A stretch of DNA of 64,000 nucleotides from Immundisolibacter sp. (GTDB lineage Bacteria; Pseudomonadota; Gammaproteobacteria; Immundisolibacterales; Immundisolibacteraceae): positions 310,001 to 374,000 of the forward strand of contig NZ_JACIZD010000001.1 in NCBI RefSeq assembly GCF_014359565.1. Direction: 5' to 3'. This document shows positions 9,368 through 22,224 of this stretch, one piece after another. The number at the start of each line of letters is the position of its first letter. Position 1 is the first letter of the stretch. The position numbers and the translations under genes are program-made. Under the pieces are notes generated by a model. It was not told where the DNA came from, searched no databases, and was given only the letters and a program-made list of their open reading frames with translations.

Positions 9368-10711
9368 ATGTTCTCCAAAGTGGTGATCGCCAACCGCGGC
9401 GAGATTGCGCTGCGCGTGCTGCGCGCCTGCCGGGAGCTGGGCATCGGCACGGTGGCGGTGCACTCCACCGCCGACCGCGAACTGATCCACGTGCGCCTGG
9501 CGGACGAATCCGTGTGCATCGGACCGCCGGAGCCGAGCAAGAGCTACCTGAACATCCCGGCCATCATCGCCGCCGCCGAAGTCACGGACGCCGAGGCCAT
9601 CCACCCCGGCTACGGGTTCCTGTCCGAGAACGCGCAGTTCGCCGAAAGCGTCGAGCAGAGCGGTTTCGTGTTCATCGGCCCGCGGCCGGACACCATCCGC
9701 CAGATGGGCGACAAGCTCGCCGCCATTGCCCTGATGAAGGAACTGGGCGTGCCGACGGTGCCCGGCTCGGGCGGGCCGCTGGGCGATGACGAGGCCGAAA
9801 ACCTGCGCATCGCCGCCGACATCGGCTACCCGGTGCTGATCAAGGCGGCCGGCGGCGGCGGCGGGCGCGGCATGCGCGTGGTGCATACGGAGGCTGCCCT
9901 GAACGGCGCCATCGCCACCACCGGCCGCGAGGCCGGTGCGGCCTTCGGCAACCCCGTCGTGTACATGGAAAAGTACCTGACCCAGCCGCGGCACATCGAG
10001 TTCCAGGTGCTCGGCGACGGCGAGGGCGCGGCCATTCACCTTGGCGAGCGCGACTGCTCCGTCCAGCGCCGCCACCAGAAGGTGATCGAGGAAGCGCCCG
10101 CGCCGGGCATCACCCAGGAGCAGCGCCTGCGCATGGGCGAGCTGTGCGCCAGCGTGTGCCGGCAGATGCGCTACCGCGGCGCGGGGACCTTCGAGTTCCT
10201 GTACGAGAACGGCGAGTTCTACTTCATCGAAATGAACACCCGCATCCAGGTGGAACACCCGGTGACCGAGGCGATCACCGGCGTCGACCTGGTGCGCGAG
10301 CAGCTGCGCATCGCGGCCGGCCTGGGCCTGGGCTACCGGCAGGAAGACATCACCTGGCGCGGGCATGCCATCGAGTGCCGCATCAATGCCGAAGACCCGG
10401 TCAGCTTCGTGCCCTCGCCGGGGCGGGTGACGCAGTTCCACGCACCGGGCGGGCCGGGTATTCGCTTCGACTCGCACCTGTACGACGGTTACGCCGTGCC
10501 GCCGAATTACGATTCGATGGTCGGCAAGCTGATCGCCCACGGCGCCGACCGCGACATTGCCCTGGCGCGCGTGCGCACGGCGCTGCTGGAACTGATCGTG
10601 GACGGCATCAAGACCAACACGCCGCTACATTTGCGCCTGGTCGACGAGGGCGATTTCCGCCGCGGCGGGGTCAGCATTCACTACCTGGAAAAGCTGCTGG
10701 CCAACGCCTGA
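9368..10711 (+). CDS. accC: Biotin carboxylase subunit of acetyl-CoA carboxylase
   Basis: ATP-grasp enzyme that carboxylates biotin on AccB. It has 447 residues, a normal length. Signatures: [20 protein letters not shown] at the N-terminus, [17 protein letters not shown], the glycine-rich ATP-grasp loop [34 protein letters not shown], and [20 protein letters not shown] with catalytic residues. It ends the aroQ-accB-accC operon and meets fmt tail to tail, with a GC hairpin between them. Confidence 0.98.
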   Translation: MFSKVVIANRGEIALRVLRACRELGIGTVAVHSTADRELIHVRLADESVCIGPPEPSKSYLNIPAIIAAAEVTDAEAIHPGYGFLSENAQFAESVEQSGFVFIGPRPDTIRQMGDKLAAIALMKELGVPTVPGSGGPLGDDEAENLRIAADIGYPVLIKAAGGGGGRGMRVVHTEAALNGAIATTGREAGAAFGNPVVYMEKYLTQPRHIEFQVLGDGEGAAIHLGERDCSVQRRHQKVIEEAPAPGITQEQRLRMGELCASVCRQMRYRGAGTFEFLYENGEFYFIEMNTRIQVEHPVTEAITGVDLVREQLRIAAGLGLGYRQEDITWRGHAIECRINAEDPVSFVPSPGRVTQFHAPGGPGIRFDSHLYDGYAVPPNYDSMVGKLIAHGADRDIALARVRTALLELIVDGIKTNTPLHLRLVDEGDFRRGGVSIHYLEKLLANA

Positions 10712-10726
10712 TTTCGGATCAGGCCG

Positions 10727-10753
10727 GCGCCCCCCTCAACCTGGGGTGGGCGC
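10727..10753. terminator. GC hairpin between convergent accC and fmt
   Basis: GCGCCC at 10727-10732 can pair with GGGCGC at 10748-10753, with further C-G pairs inside. No U-tract follows on either strand. It begins 15 bases past the accC stop and includes the last codons of fmt, so it may serve both convergent genes. This is suggested by position and symmetry only. Confidence 0.35.
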
Positions 10754-11674
10754 TTCCAATTGCTCACCGGCCACCAGCTTTCGCCCGGCCAGGAATTCCC
10801 GCGCCGGCAACATGCGTCCGCCTTCCGGCTGCACATGGGTGAGCAACAGGCTGCCCGCGCCACAGGCCACCTCAATGCCCGACGGCCCGGCGCTGAGCAC
10901 CTGTCCCGGCGGTCCGCTGCCAAGGCCCAGCTGTGCCCCGCCGACACGCAGCCGCTGGCCTCGCCACACGGTCCACGCCAGCGGCACCGGGGCAAAGGCG
11001 CGCACGGTGCGTTCCAGCACTTGCGCCGGTTGCGTCCAGTCCAGCTGCGCCTCGCGCTTGTCGATCTTGGCGGCGTAACAGGCGCCCTCGGCCGGCTGGG
11101 GTGTGGCGACCGCGACACCGGCCTCGAGACCTGCCACCACCTCAATCAGAGCCTCCGCGCCGAGCTGGGCCAGGCGCTCGCGCAGGCTGCCGCCGGTGTC
11201 GTCCGGCAGAATGGGCGTCGCGCGCTGCAGAAACACCGGCCCGGTGTCCAGACCGACATCCATCTGCATGATGCACACGCCGGTCTGGGCATCGCCGGCC
11301 AGCAGCGCCCGCTCCACCGGCGCCGCACCGCGCCAGCGCGGCAGCAGCGAGCCGTGCACGTTGAGCGCGCCCAGGCGCGCCGCGCCCAGGATGGCCGGCG
11401 GCAGAATCAGGCCATAGGCCACCACCACCAGCAGATCCGGCGCGAAGGCCGACAGTTCGGCGACGGCCTCGGCCGTGCGCAGGCTGGCCGGCTGACGCAC
11501 CGCGAGTCCCGATGCCAGCGCCGCCTGTTTGACCGCCGATGGGTGCAGCTTGCGCCCCCGGCCCGCCGGGCGGTCCGGCTGCGTGTACACGGCGCGCACC
11601 GTGTGCCGGGCAGCCAGCAGTGCCTGCAGGCTCGGCACGGCAAACGGCGCCGTGCCGGCAAAGACGATGTTCAA
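10736..11674 (-). CDS. fmt: Methionyl-tRNA formyltransferase
   Basis: Formylates initiator Met-tRNA using 10-formyl-tetrahydrofolate. It has 312 residues. The N-terminus reads (M)[20 protein letters not shown], and the catalytic residues are in [15 protein letters not shown] (N105, H107) and MDVGLDTG (D143). No ATG precedes the conserved N-terminus closely; the best start is a TTG at 11674 that overlaps the def stop codon (TTGA). Upstream frame is open but not Fmt-like. The def-fmt pair makes and removes the formyl group and is a common operon. Confidence 0.96.
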   Translation of the reverse strand: MNIVFAGTAPFAVPSLQALLAARHTVRAVYTQPDRPAGRGRKLHPSAVKQAALASGLAVRQPASLRTAEAVAELSAFAPDLLVVVAYGLILPPAILGAARLGALNVHGSLLPRWRGAAPVERALLAGDAQTGVCIMQMDVGLDTGPVFLQRATPILPDDTGGSLRERLAQLGAEALIEVVAGLEAGVAVATPQPAEGACYAAKIDKREAQLDWTQPAQVLERTVRAFAPVPLAWTVWRGQRLRVGGAQLGLGSGPPGQVLSAGPSGIEVACGAGSLLLTHVQPEGGRMLPAREFLAGRKLVAGEQLEAPTPG

Positions 11675-12180
11675 GGACGTGCTTCGTCGCGCTGACGCTT
11701 GTCGGCCTTCTTGCGCAAGCGATCCTGCTTCAGGCGCGACAGGTAGTCCACGAACAGCTTGCCGTCCAGGTGGTCGATCTCGTGTTGCACGCACACCGCC
11801 AGCAGGCCGTCGGCGTCCATTTGCCGCGCCTCGCCGTCGAGGTCGAGATAGCTGACCGTCACCCGCAGGGCGCGCTCGACGGTGTCATACACGTCAGGCA
11901 CCGACAGGCAGCCTTCCTCGCACTCCTGGCTGCCGTCGCGGGCGACCACGCGCGGGTTGATCAGCACCCGCAGCTGGTCGTGCTCGGCGCTCAGATCCAT
12001 CACCACGACACGCTTTGCCACGCCGACCTGGGTGGCAGCAAGGCCGATGCCCTTGGCGGCATACATGGTCTGCGCCATGTCCTCGGCCAGCTGCCTGACC
12101 TGCGCATCGACGGCATCCACCGGGCGCGCCCGCTGGCGCAATCTCGGATCGGGATAGGTAAGTATGTCCAGCAGCGCCAT
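11671..12180 (-). CDS. def: Peptide deformylase
   Basis: Metalloenzyme that removes the N-formyl group from new proteins. It has 169 residues. All three family motifs are intact: [10 protein letters not shown] from residue 44, EGCLSVP with metal ligand Cys91, and HEIDH with His133, Glu134 and His137. The C-terminal tail is basic ([19 protein letters not shown]), as in other gammaproteobacterial Def1. The stop overlaps the fmt start. It is divergent from the lysM-dprA operon across 150 bases. A TTGACA at 12267-12272 lies there, but I see no matching -10. Confidence 0.97.
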   Translation of the reverse strand: MALLDILTYPDPRLRQRARPVDAVDAQVRQLAEDMAQTMYAAKGIGLAATQVGVAKRVVVMDLSAEHDQLRVLINPRVVARDGSQECEEGCLSVPDVYDTVERALRVTVSYLDLDGEARQMDADGLLAVCVQHEIDHLDGKLFVDYLSRLKQDRLRKKADKRQRDEARP

Positions 12181-12330
12181 GACCGTGGGAACAAGATTTA
12201 TCTGGGCTACACTGCGCCTGCCTTAAGGGTTTGCCTCAAGGCGATCGCGTGGGAACCGATATTCGGTTGACAGGCCGCGACCGATTCTTGGGTCAGGCGC
12301 GCCACCCATCATACTGGCCGGAACTTGCCC

Positions 12331-13356
12331 ATGACCAGACTTTGCCGTTCCCTGTTAGCTGTTCTGGCTGTCTTGCCGCTGCTGGCGCGCGCCGACGATC
12401 TTCAGTTGCGGCCCGACCACCCTGACGTTTACGTGGTGGTCCGCGGCGACACGCTGTGGGACATCTCCGGGCGCTTCCTGACCAAACCCTGGTACTGGCC
12501 GCAATTGTGGGGGGCAAACCCGCAGATCGCCAATCCCCACCTCATCTATCCCGGCGATCGGCTGCGCCTGGTGATGACGGCGGACGGCCCGCGCCTGATG
12601 CGCGACGGTCAGGGCCACGGCTCGGGTGGGATATCGCCGCAGGTGCGTGCGACGCCCATCGATACCGCCGTGCCGGCCATTCCGCTGGAGCACATTCAGG
12701 CCTTCCTGGAAGAAGCCGTGGTGCTGCACAGCAACCGGGCGGCTGATTTTGCATACGTTGCCTCGGCCGCGGACGAGCACATCGCGGTGGGCGCGGGCGA
12801 TCGGGTCTACGGCCGCGGTACCGCCGCACAGCCGGGCGAGTCGCTGGACATCTTTCGCATCGGCGAGGCCTACCGCGATCCGGAAAGCGGCGAAGCACTG
12901 GGTTACAACGGGCTGTTCATCGGTCGCGGCAACGTACAGCGTGCCGGCGATCCGGCCACCCTGTCCGTGGCACAGGCGCGCCGCGAGGTGCTCGCAGGCG
13001 ACGTACTGATACCGACCGACGACAGCCCGATGAAGGCGTCCTACATGCCGCATGTGCCGACCACGCCCCTGCGCGGCCATATCATCAGCGTCGTGGATGG
13101 TGTTTCGCAGATCGGCCAGTACAGCGTGGTGGTTCTGAGCCGCGGACAGCGCGATGGGGTGGAACTGGGCCACGTGCTGCAGGTGCGCCAGGTACCGCCG
13201 CCGATCGACGACCCGGTGACCCGCCAGCGCGTGCAGCCGCCCGGTGATCCGGCCGGCACGGTGATGGTGTTCCGGCTTTTCGAGCGGGTCAGCTATGCCC
13301 TGGTGATGACAGCCACCCGGCCCATGCACGTGCTGGACGAGGTCACGCCCCCCTGA
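12331..13356 (+). CDS. Secreted LysM-domain protein upstream of dprA
   Basis: A 341-residue exported protein. The N-terminus MTRLCRSLLAVLAVLPLLARA is a signal peptide, with likely cleavage before DDLQ. One LysM peptidoglycan-binding domain follows at about residues 35-85 (YVVVRGDTLWDISGRFL, then PHLIYPGDRLRL). The remaining 250 residues form the conserved C-terminal region seen in LysM proteins encoded next to dprA in gammaproteobacteria. I use the ATG at 12331 rather than the TTG two codons before. The TGA overlaps the probable CTG start of dprA. Role is likely cell-wall-associated, but unproven. Confidence 0.9.
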   Translation: MTRLCRSLLAVLAVLPLLARADDLQLRPDHPDVYVVVRGDTLWDISGRFLTKPWYWPQLWGANPQIANPHLIYPGDRLRLVMTADGPRLMRDGQGHGSGGISPQVRATPIDTAVPAIPLEHIQAFLEEAVVLHSNRAADFAYVASAADEHIAVGAGDRVYGRGTAAQPGESLDIFRIGEAYRDPESGEALGYNGLFIGRGNVQRAGDPATLSVAQARREVLAGDVLIPTDDSPMKASYMPHVPTTPLRGHIISVVDGVSQIGQYSVVVLSRGQRDGVELGHVLQVRQVPPPIDDPVTRQRVQPPGDPAGTVMVFRLFERVSYALVMTATRPMHVLDEVTPP

Positions 13357-14462
13357 CACCAACCGCCGCCGGCCTTGCCCTGGCCCGCGTACCCGGGCTG
13401 GGGATTGCAGCCTGGCGTCGCCTGCTGGCGGCGTTCGGTTCGCCGTCGTCGGCACTGGGCGCGCATCGCGCGGCGTTGCTGGACTGTCTGGGCGGCAGGA
13501 CGACGCTGGTGGACAAGATCCTTGCCGCGGGCGAAATGCCACCGCGCACCGACCTCGACTGGCTGCAGAATGGCCAGGACCGGCAGGCACTGTTTCTGGA
13601 CCAACCCGGCTATCCCCCACAACTGGCGCATATCGCGGACCCGCCGCTGGCGCTGCTGGTGGAAGGCGATGCCCGCTTGCTGCTGGCGCCCCAGATCGCC
13701 ATCGTCGGCAGCCGCAATGCCTCGCCGGCCGGCCGGGAGACCGCGTTTGCCATGGCCTCGGCGCTTACGCAATGCGGTCTGTTGGTAACGAGCGGCCTGG
13801 CCGAAGGCGTGGACGGCGCGGCCCATCGCGGCGCACTGTCCGGGCCCGGCCAGACGATCGCCGTACTGGGTACCGGACCGGACCGCGTCTATCCGCGCCA
13901 GCACCTGAATCTCGCCCAGGAAATCCGCCAGCGTGGCGTCCTGGTCAGCGAACAGCCGGTGGGCATGCCGCCGCGCAGCTTCAACTTTCCGCGCCGCAAC
14001 CGGATCATCAGCGGCCTGTCGCTGGGTGTGCTGGTGGTGGAGGCGGGCGCGCAAAGCGGCTCCCTGATCACCGCCCGCCTGGCGGCCGAACAAGGGCGCG
14101 AGGTATTCGCCATCCCGGGTGGCATCCACAACCCGCTGGCACGCGGTTGCCACGCGCTGATTCGCGATGGCGCCAAGCTGGTCGAGAACGTATCGGACAT
14201 TCTGGAGGAACTGCCGCCCTTCGAGCGGGGTCTGAGTCCGTTGTCCGCAGCACCGCCGGCCACCGACCGGCCGGCTGCGGCCACCAATCCGGTGCTGGCC
14301 AATATGGGCGACAGCCCGGTCAGTCTGGACCTGCTGGTGGCTCGCACCGGATTGACGGTGGCGGAAGTTTCCACCATGCTCTTGACGCTGCAACTGGATG
14401 GCCTGGTGACGGCCCTGCCCGGTGGCCTGTTTGGCCGCTGCGGTCCGCACCCGGCACGCTGA
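13353..14462 (+). CDS. dprA: DNA-processing protein DprA, probable CTG start
   Basis: DprA binds incoming single-stranded DNA and loads RecA in natural transformation. The Rossmann core is complete: IAIVGSRNASPAGRE, SGLAEGVDGAAHRGAL, IAVLGTGPDRVYPRQH, NFPRRNRIISGLS and GSLITARLAAEQGREVFAIPG, then a C-terminal winged-helix domain. The conserved N-terminal helical domain continues upstream of the first TTG (13476) as LALARVPGLGIAAWRRLLAA. No ATG, GTG or TTG occurs in frame before it; the only plausible start is CTG at 13353, inside the lysM stop (CTGA), with GAGGT nine bases upstream. That gives 369 residues, close to E. coli DprA. Confidence 0.93.
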   Translation: MTPTAAGLALARVPGLGIAAWRRLLAAFGSPSSALGAHRAALLDCLGGRTTLVDKILAAGEMPPRTDLDWLQNGQDRQALFLDQPGYPPQLAHIADPPLALLVEGDARLLLAPQIAIVGSRNASPAGRETAFAMASALTQCGLLVTSGLAEGVDGAAHRGALSGPGQTIAVLGTGPDRVYPRQHLNLAQEIRQRGVLVSEQPVGMPPRSFNFPRRNRIISGLSLGVLVVEAGAQSGSLITARLAAEQGREVFAIPGGIHNPLARGCHALIRDGAKLVENVSDILEELPPFERGLSPLSAAPPATDRPAAATNPVLANMGDSPVSLDLLVARTGLTVAEVSTMLLTLQLDGLVTALPGGLFGRCGPHPAR

Positions 14463-14470
14463 GGGTATCA

Positions 14471-14956
14471 ATGAAGGAATCCGTTCTCGACGTGTTGATG
14501 TTCCTGCTGGACAACTACAGCGAGGACGGCGCGATGGACGACGATGACCGCGATGAACTGGCCGGCCAGCTGGCCAGCATGGGTTTTGGTGAAGGGGAGA
14601 TCGACCATGCCTTCGACTGGCTCGAAAGCCTGGCGCAGGATGATGACACGGCCACCCAGACCGACTGCATACCCTGGAGCGACCATGCGCAGCGCCAGTT
14701 CTCGGCCCAGGAGCAATACCGCCTGACGCTGGAAGCGCGCGGCTTTCTGATCCTGCTGGGGCAGAATCCGATGGTCGACAGGCCATCGCTGGACCGCATC
14801 ATCGACCGCGCCATGGCGCTCGATCTGGACGAAATCGACCTCGACGACATCAAGTGGATCACGCTCATGGTGATCTACAACCGGCCGGACACGGCTCACC
14901 TGTATGCCTACATGGAAGAGCTGGCCCAACCGGATGCGCTGCGGCGCCTGCAATAG
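14471..14956 (+). CDS. smg: Smg family protein (DUF494)
   Basis: A 161-residue acidic protein starting MKESVLDVLMFLLDNYSEDG, the Smg/DUF494 N-terminus. Later segments ARGFLILLGQNPMVDRPSLD and LDLDEIDLDDIKWITLMVIYN also match. The biochemical role is not established; the family is nearly always encoded between dprA and topA in gammaproteobacteria, exactly as here. The ATG at 14471 lies 8 bases after the dprA stop. A longer upstream reading in the same frame is only a shadow of dprA. Confidence 0.95.
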   Translation: MKESVLDVLMFLLDNYSEDGAMDDDDRDELAGQLASMGFGEGEIDHAFDWLESLAQDDDTATQTDCIPWSDHAQRQFSAQEQYRLTLEARGFLILLGQNPMVDRPSLDRIIDRAMALDLDEIDLDDIKWITLMVIYNRPDTAHLYAYMEELAQPDALRRLQ

Positions 14957-15034
14957 CCCATCAGCCGCCCGCCTGGCGGCTGCCCCAGTCCGAATGACAA
15001 CAACCGCACCGCCACGGCGGGCGCTGCGCGAACC

Positions 15035-17335
15035 ATGAACCCAGCAAAAACCGTCGTCGTCGTCGAATCCCCGGCCAAGGCCAAGACCATCAAGAAGTAC
15101 CTCGGCCCCGGCTACGAGGTGTTTGCCTCCTACGGCCATGTCAGGGACCTGGTGGCCAAGGAAGGGGCGGTGCAAACCGAACACAACTTCGCCATGCGCT
15201 ACGAGGGCATCGAGCGCAATAACCGGCACGTCGATGCCATCGCCAAGGCGATGCGAAGTGCCGACCAGCTGCTGCTGGCCACCGACCCGGACCGGGAAGG
15301 CGAAGCCATCGCCTGGCATCTGGCGGAACTGCTGCGCGAGCGCAAGGTGCTCGCCGACAAGCCGGTGCATCGGGTGGTTTTTCACGAAATCACGCAGCGG
15401 GCGATCCAGGATGCGGTTGAGCACCCGGGCGAAATTTCCATGGACCTGGTCAACGCCCAGCAGGCTCGCCGGGCGCTCGACTATCTGGTGGGCTTCAACA
15501 TCTCACCGCTGCTGTGGAAGAAGATCCGCCGCGGTCTGTCCGCCGGGCGGGTGCAAAGCCCGGCGCTGCGCCTGATCGTCGAGCGCGAGGAGGAAATCGA
15601 GGCCTTCGTGCCGCGCGAGTACTGGACCCTGGATGCCACCGTCGCCAAGGGCAAGGCCGCCTTTGCCGCCAAACTGGCGCAGTTCGAAGGCGAGAAGATC
15701 GAACAGTTCAGCGTGGTCGACGCCGAGCGCGCCGGGCTGATCCGCAGCACCATCGAGCAGCAGGCCCAGGGCCGGCTGCAGGTAGCCGCCATCACCCGCC
15801 GCTCGCGCAAGCGCAACCCCGGCCCGCCGTTCATCACCTCCACCCTGCAGCAGGAAGCCTCCAAGCGCTTCGGCTTCACCGCCCAGCGCACGATGCGCAT
15901 CGCGCAGCAGCTGTACGAGGGCATCGACATCGGCAGCGGCCCGGTCGGCCTGATCACTTACATGCGTACCGACTCCACCAGCCTGGCGCAGGAAGCGGTA
16001 GCCGAGATCCGGGAGCTCATCGCCCAGCGATTTGGCAGCGACACGCTGCCCAAGTCGCCCAATGTGTTCAAGACCAAGAGCAAGAACGCACAGGAGGCCC
16101 ACGAGGCGATCCGGCCCAGCTCCGCGGCGCGCACGCCCGAGTCGGTGCGCGCGTACCTGAGCGCGGACCAGCTGAAGCTCTACACGCTGGTCTGGAACCG
16201 CACCATTGCCTGTCAGATGAACCCGGCGGTGATCGACACCGTGGCGGTCGACCTGTGCCCACCCGGCCATAAGCCGACGCTGCTGCGGGCGACCGGCTCC
16301 ACGGTGCGCGAGCCGGGTTTCCTGGCCGTTTACGACAACCGCGAGGATGGTGAGCAGGCCGATGCGAATCTGCCGGCGCTGGAGTTGGACGAGCTGGTCG
16401 AACTGCGCGCGCTCGAGGCGAACCAGCACTTCACCGAGCCGCCGCCGCGCTTCAACGAAGCCAGCCTGATCAAGGCGCTGGAAGAATTCGGCATCGGCCG
16501 GCCGTCGACCTACGCCAGTATCATCACTACGCTCCAGCAGCGCGAATACGTGCAGCTCGACGGCAAGCGCTTCATGCCCACCGACGTCGGTCGCGTGGTC
16601 AGCCGCTTTCTGACCGAGTTCTTCACCCAGTACGTCGATTACGACTTCACGGCCCGCCTGGAGGACGAACTGGACGCTGTGTCGCGCGGCGAGGCGGAGT
16701 GGGTACCGGTGCTGGAGCGCTTCTGGCAGCCGTTCCACGAGCGAGTGGTGCAGACCGAAACCTCGGTCGCGCGGCGGGACGTCACGCAGCAGCAGCTGGA
16801 CGAGGCCTGCCCCGAATGTGGCAAGCCGCTGGCGATACGGCTTGGCAAGCGGGGCAACTTCATCGGCTGCACCGCCTATCCGGAGTGCAAGTACACGCGC
16901 GACATCAAGCCGGCCACCGGCGAGCCGGAGCCGCCACTGGAGCTTCTGGACCGCAAGTGTCCGGAGTGTGGCGGCGATCTGGCCTACAAGCGCGGTCGCT
17001 ACGGGCGCTTCATAGGCTGCGTGAACTACCCCACCTGCAAGCACGTGGAGCCCCTGAACAAGCCCAAGGACACCGGCATCGGCTGCCCGGACTGCAAACA
17101 GGGCACGCTCATGGAGCGCAAGTCCCGCTACGGCAAGCTGTTTTATTCCTGCAGTCGTTACCCGGACTGCAAATACGCCGTCTGGGATCCGCCTCTGGCC
17201 CAGCCGTGCCCGAAGTGCGGACACGCCATCATGACCATCAAGACCACCAAGCGGCGCGGCGTCGAGAAACTGTGCCCCGACAAGGCCTGCGGCTATCGGG
17301 AACCGGCGCCGGAGCTGGCCGAAAGCGCCGCCTGA
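15035..17335 (+). CDS. topA: DNA topoisomerase I
   Basis: Relaxes negative supercoils. It has 766 residues. The N-terminal TOPRIM domain has TVVVVESPAKAKTIKKYLG and TDPDREGEAIAWHL; the active site is Tyr309 in GLITYMRTDST. The C-terminus carries four zinc-ribbon-like modules, each with paired CPxC/YPxC-type cysteines, beginning at CPECGKPLAIRLGKRG, CPECGGDLAYKRGRYG, CPDCKQGTLMERKS and CPKCGHAIMTIKTT. It is shorter than the E. coli enzyme (865 residues), mainly in the C-terminal region. It is convergent with gyrB, separated by 75 bases with a strong stem-loop. Confidence 0.98.
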   Translation: MNPAKTVVVVESPAKAKTIKKYLGPGYEVFASYGHVRDLVAKEGAVQTEHNFAMRYEGIERNNRHVDAIAKAMRSADQLLLATDPDREGEAIAWHLAELLRERKVLADKPVHRVVFHEITQRAIQDAVEHPGEISMDLVNAQQARRALDYLVGFNISPLLWKKIRRGLSAGRVQSPALRLIVEREEEIEAFVPREYWTLDATVAKGKAAFAAKLAQFEGEKIEQFSVVDAERAGLIRSTIEQQAQGRLQVAAITRRSRKRNPGPPFITSTLQQEASKRFGFTAQRTMRIAQQLYEGIDIGSGPVGLITYMRTDSTSLAQEAVAEIRELIAQRFGSDTLPKSPNVFKTKSKNAQEAHEAIRPSSAARTPESVRAYLSADQLKLYTLVWNRTIACQMNPAVIDTVAVDLCPPGHKPTLLRATGSTVREPGFLAVYDNREDGEQADANLPALELDELVELRALEANQHFTEPPPRFNEASLIKALEEFGIGRPSTYASIITTLQQREYVQLDGKRFMPTDVGRVVSRFLTEFFTQYVDYDFTARLEDELDAVSRGEAEWVPVLERFWQPFHERVVQTETSVARRDVTQQQLDEACPECGKPLAIRLGKRGNFIGCTAYPECKYTRDIKPATGEPEPPLELLDRKCPECGGDLAYKRGRYGRFIGCVNYPTCKHVEPLNKPKDTGIGCPDCKQGTLMERKSRYGKLFYSCSRYPDCKYAVWDPPLAQPCPKCGHAIMTIKTTKRRGVEKLCPDKACGYREPAPELAESAA

Positions 17336-17359
17336 AGGCTGCCCAGGCAGTGATCGGCG

Positions 17360-17404
17360 GGCATTGCGCACTGGCCACCGCACCGATGGCCAGCGCGCAG
17401 TGCC
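17360..17404. terminator. Long stem-loop between topA and gyrB
   Basis: Arms 17360-17377 and 17387-17404 pair over 18 positions with 16 Watson-Crick pairs and two G-T wobbles, around a 9-base loop. It fills most of the 75-base gap between the convergent topA and gyrB, so it can act on both transcripts. No T-run follows on either side, so it is not a textbook intrinsic terminator. Confidence 0.6.
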
Positions 17405-17410
17405 TGGACC

Positions 17411-20897
<3,487 letters not shown>

Positions 20898-20906
20898 CGA
20901 TTTCCT

Positions 20907-22010
20907 CTACAGCCGCATCGGCATGATGACGTAGCGATTGAACCCGCCGGCCGGCTCCGTCAGCAGGCAGCTGCTGCCCGGATCCGACAGGTGCAGCCGC
21001 ACCGACTCGCTGCGCAGGGCCGTCAGCACATCGATCAGGTAGCTGACGTTGAAACCGATTTCAAGGCTGGCACCGGCGTAATCGACTTCAAGTTCGTCCT
21101 CGGCGTCTTCGTTTTCCGCATTGTTTGCCGAAAGTCGCAACAGATTCGGTTCCAGCTGCAGGCGCACGGAGCGGTACTTTTCGTTCGCAAAAATGGCCAC
21201 GCGGTTCAGGGCATCGCGCAAGGCCAGACGGTCGATATCGAGCACCTTGTCCTGATTGCGGGGCACCACCCGCTCGTAGTCAGGAAAACTGCCGTCGATC
21301 ACCTTGGATTTGAACACGATGTCCGCAGCCGACAAGGTCAGGTGATCCACACCGACACACAGCCGCGCAGGGCTCTCGTCATCACTCAAAAGCCGCAGGG
21401 CCTCGATGACTGTCTTGCGCGGCACGATGATGCGCCGATTCAGTTCGGGTGCCAGTTCGAGCGGCAACTCCGTTATCGCCATGCGATGACCGTCGGTCGC
21501 CACCAGCCGCACCTTGCCGGCATTGATTTCGAACAGCATGCCGTTCAGGTAATAGCGCACGTCCTGTTGCGCCATGGCGAAGTGTGTTGCCTCGATGGCA
21601 CGTCGCAGATCCCGCTGCGGCAATTCGAGCACCAGCTCATCCGCCGTGACATCAATACCCGGAAACTCCGCCGCCGGCAGGATACTGAGACTGAATCGGG
21701 ACCGACCGGCGCGAACCGTGGCCCGATCGCCGCTGGCGTCGATCGTCAGCAGCGTACCGTCGGGCAGGGCACGGCACAGGTCGAGCAGCTTGCGCGCCGG
21801 CAGCGTCGTTGCTCCGGGAGCCACGCATTTGTCGAGCGTGCCGGGAACCGACAGTTCGACCTCGAGATCGGTCGCGGACAGACGAAACCCGTGCTCGGTA
21901 GCGGTCAGCAGCACGTTGGCCAGGATCGGCAGCGTCTGGCGGCGCTCGACCACCGCATGCGCAACCTGCAGGGGTGTCAGAAGCTGGTTGCGTTCCACGC
22001 TGATCTTCAT
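20907..22010 (-). CDS. dnaN: DNA polymerase III beta sliding clamp
   Basis: Ring clamp that tethers DNA polymerase to template. It has 367 residues in three similar domains. It starts MKISVERNQLLTPLQVAHAV and ends with the conserved tail YVIMPMRL. Other family segments include TVRAGRSRFSLSILPAAEFP and VRYYLNGMLFEI. It sits downstream of dnaA across a 214-base AT-rich gap that carries DnaA boxes. Confidence 0.98.
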   Translation of the reverse strand: MKISVERNQLLTPLQVAHAVVERRQTLPILANVLLTATEHGFRLSATDLEVELSVPGTLDKCVAPGATTLPARKLLDLCRALPDGTLLTIDASGDRATVRAGRSRFSLSILPAAEFPGIDVTADELVLELPQRDLRRAIEATHFAMAQQDVRYYLNGMLFEINAGKVRLVATDGHRMAITELPLELAPELNRRIIVPRKTVIEALRLLSDDESPARLCVGVDHLTLSAADIVFKSKVIDGSFPDYERVVPRNQDKVLDIDRLALRDALNRVAIFANEKYRSVRLQLEPNLLRLSANNAENEDAEDELEVDYAGASLEIGFNVSYLIDVLTALRSESVRLHLSDPGSSCLLTEPAGGFNRYVIMPMRL

Positions 22011-22067
22011 GGTCGACCTCGATTAAGTTCCATGTATTGAATATTTAAAGCTTATTAGTATTAGCGC

Positions 22068-22076
22068 TGTGGAAAA
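22068..22076 (-). promoter_or_regulatory. DnaA box, one mismatch
   Basis: TGTGGAAAA on the plus strand, that is TTTTCCACA on the minus strand, one base from the consensus TTATCCACA. It borders the AT-rich tract and a possible DnaA-trio run, as expected for an unwinding module. Confidence 0.6.
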
Positions 22077-22210
22077 CTGGGTAACTAAAAATAATCAATT
22101 TACATCAATGAGTTGAATTTAGTTTTGGCGATGTAAAAAAAGCAACAGACACGGTTAACAGTCCCTGACGGCCGCCGTTGACCACGCTTTCCCGACCCGC
22201 TGTCCAAGGC

Positions 22211-22219
22211 TTATCCACA
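22211..22219 (+). promoter_or_regulatory. DnaA box, perfect consensus
   Basis: TTATCCACA, an exact match to the high-affinity DnaA box, six bases from the end of dnaA and inside the probable oriC. Confidence 0.8.
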
Positions 22220-22224
22220 GGTTT

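Larger units (their letters stand above)
22011..22224. other. Probable replication origin (oriC) between dnaN and dnaA
   Basis: This is a strikingly AT-rich gap in GC-rich surroundings, with A/T-dominated stretches at 22021-22065 and 22081-22145. It holds a perfect DnaA box TTATCCACA (22211-22219) and a one-mismatch box on the other strand (22068-22076, TGTGGAAAA). Next to the latter, after CTGG, lies TAAAAATAA (22086-22094), which reads as three DnaA-trio units. Genes run outward on either side (dnaN-recF-gyrB one way, rpmH-mnmE the other). The dnaA-rpmH gap, the other common site, is GC-rich and shows no box. Position is inferred, not measured. Confidence 0.7.

Noticed and set aside
8834-10540. 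568-codon minus-strand frame opposite accB and accC
   Set aside because: Shadow frame; the plus-strand genes are certain.
12267-12272. Perfect TTGACA between def and lysM
   Set aside because: No acceptable -10 hexamer 16-18 bases downstream, so I do not call a promoter.
15503-17383. 626-codon minus-strand frame opposite topA
   Set aside because: Shadow frame; it lacks any recognisable motif.
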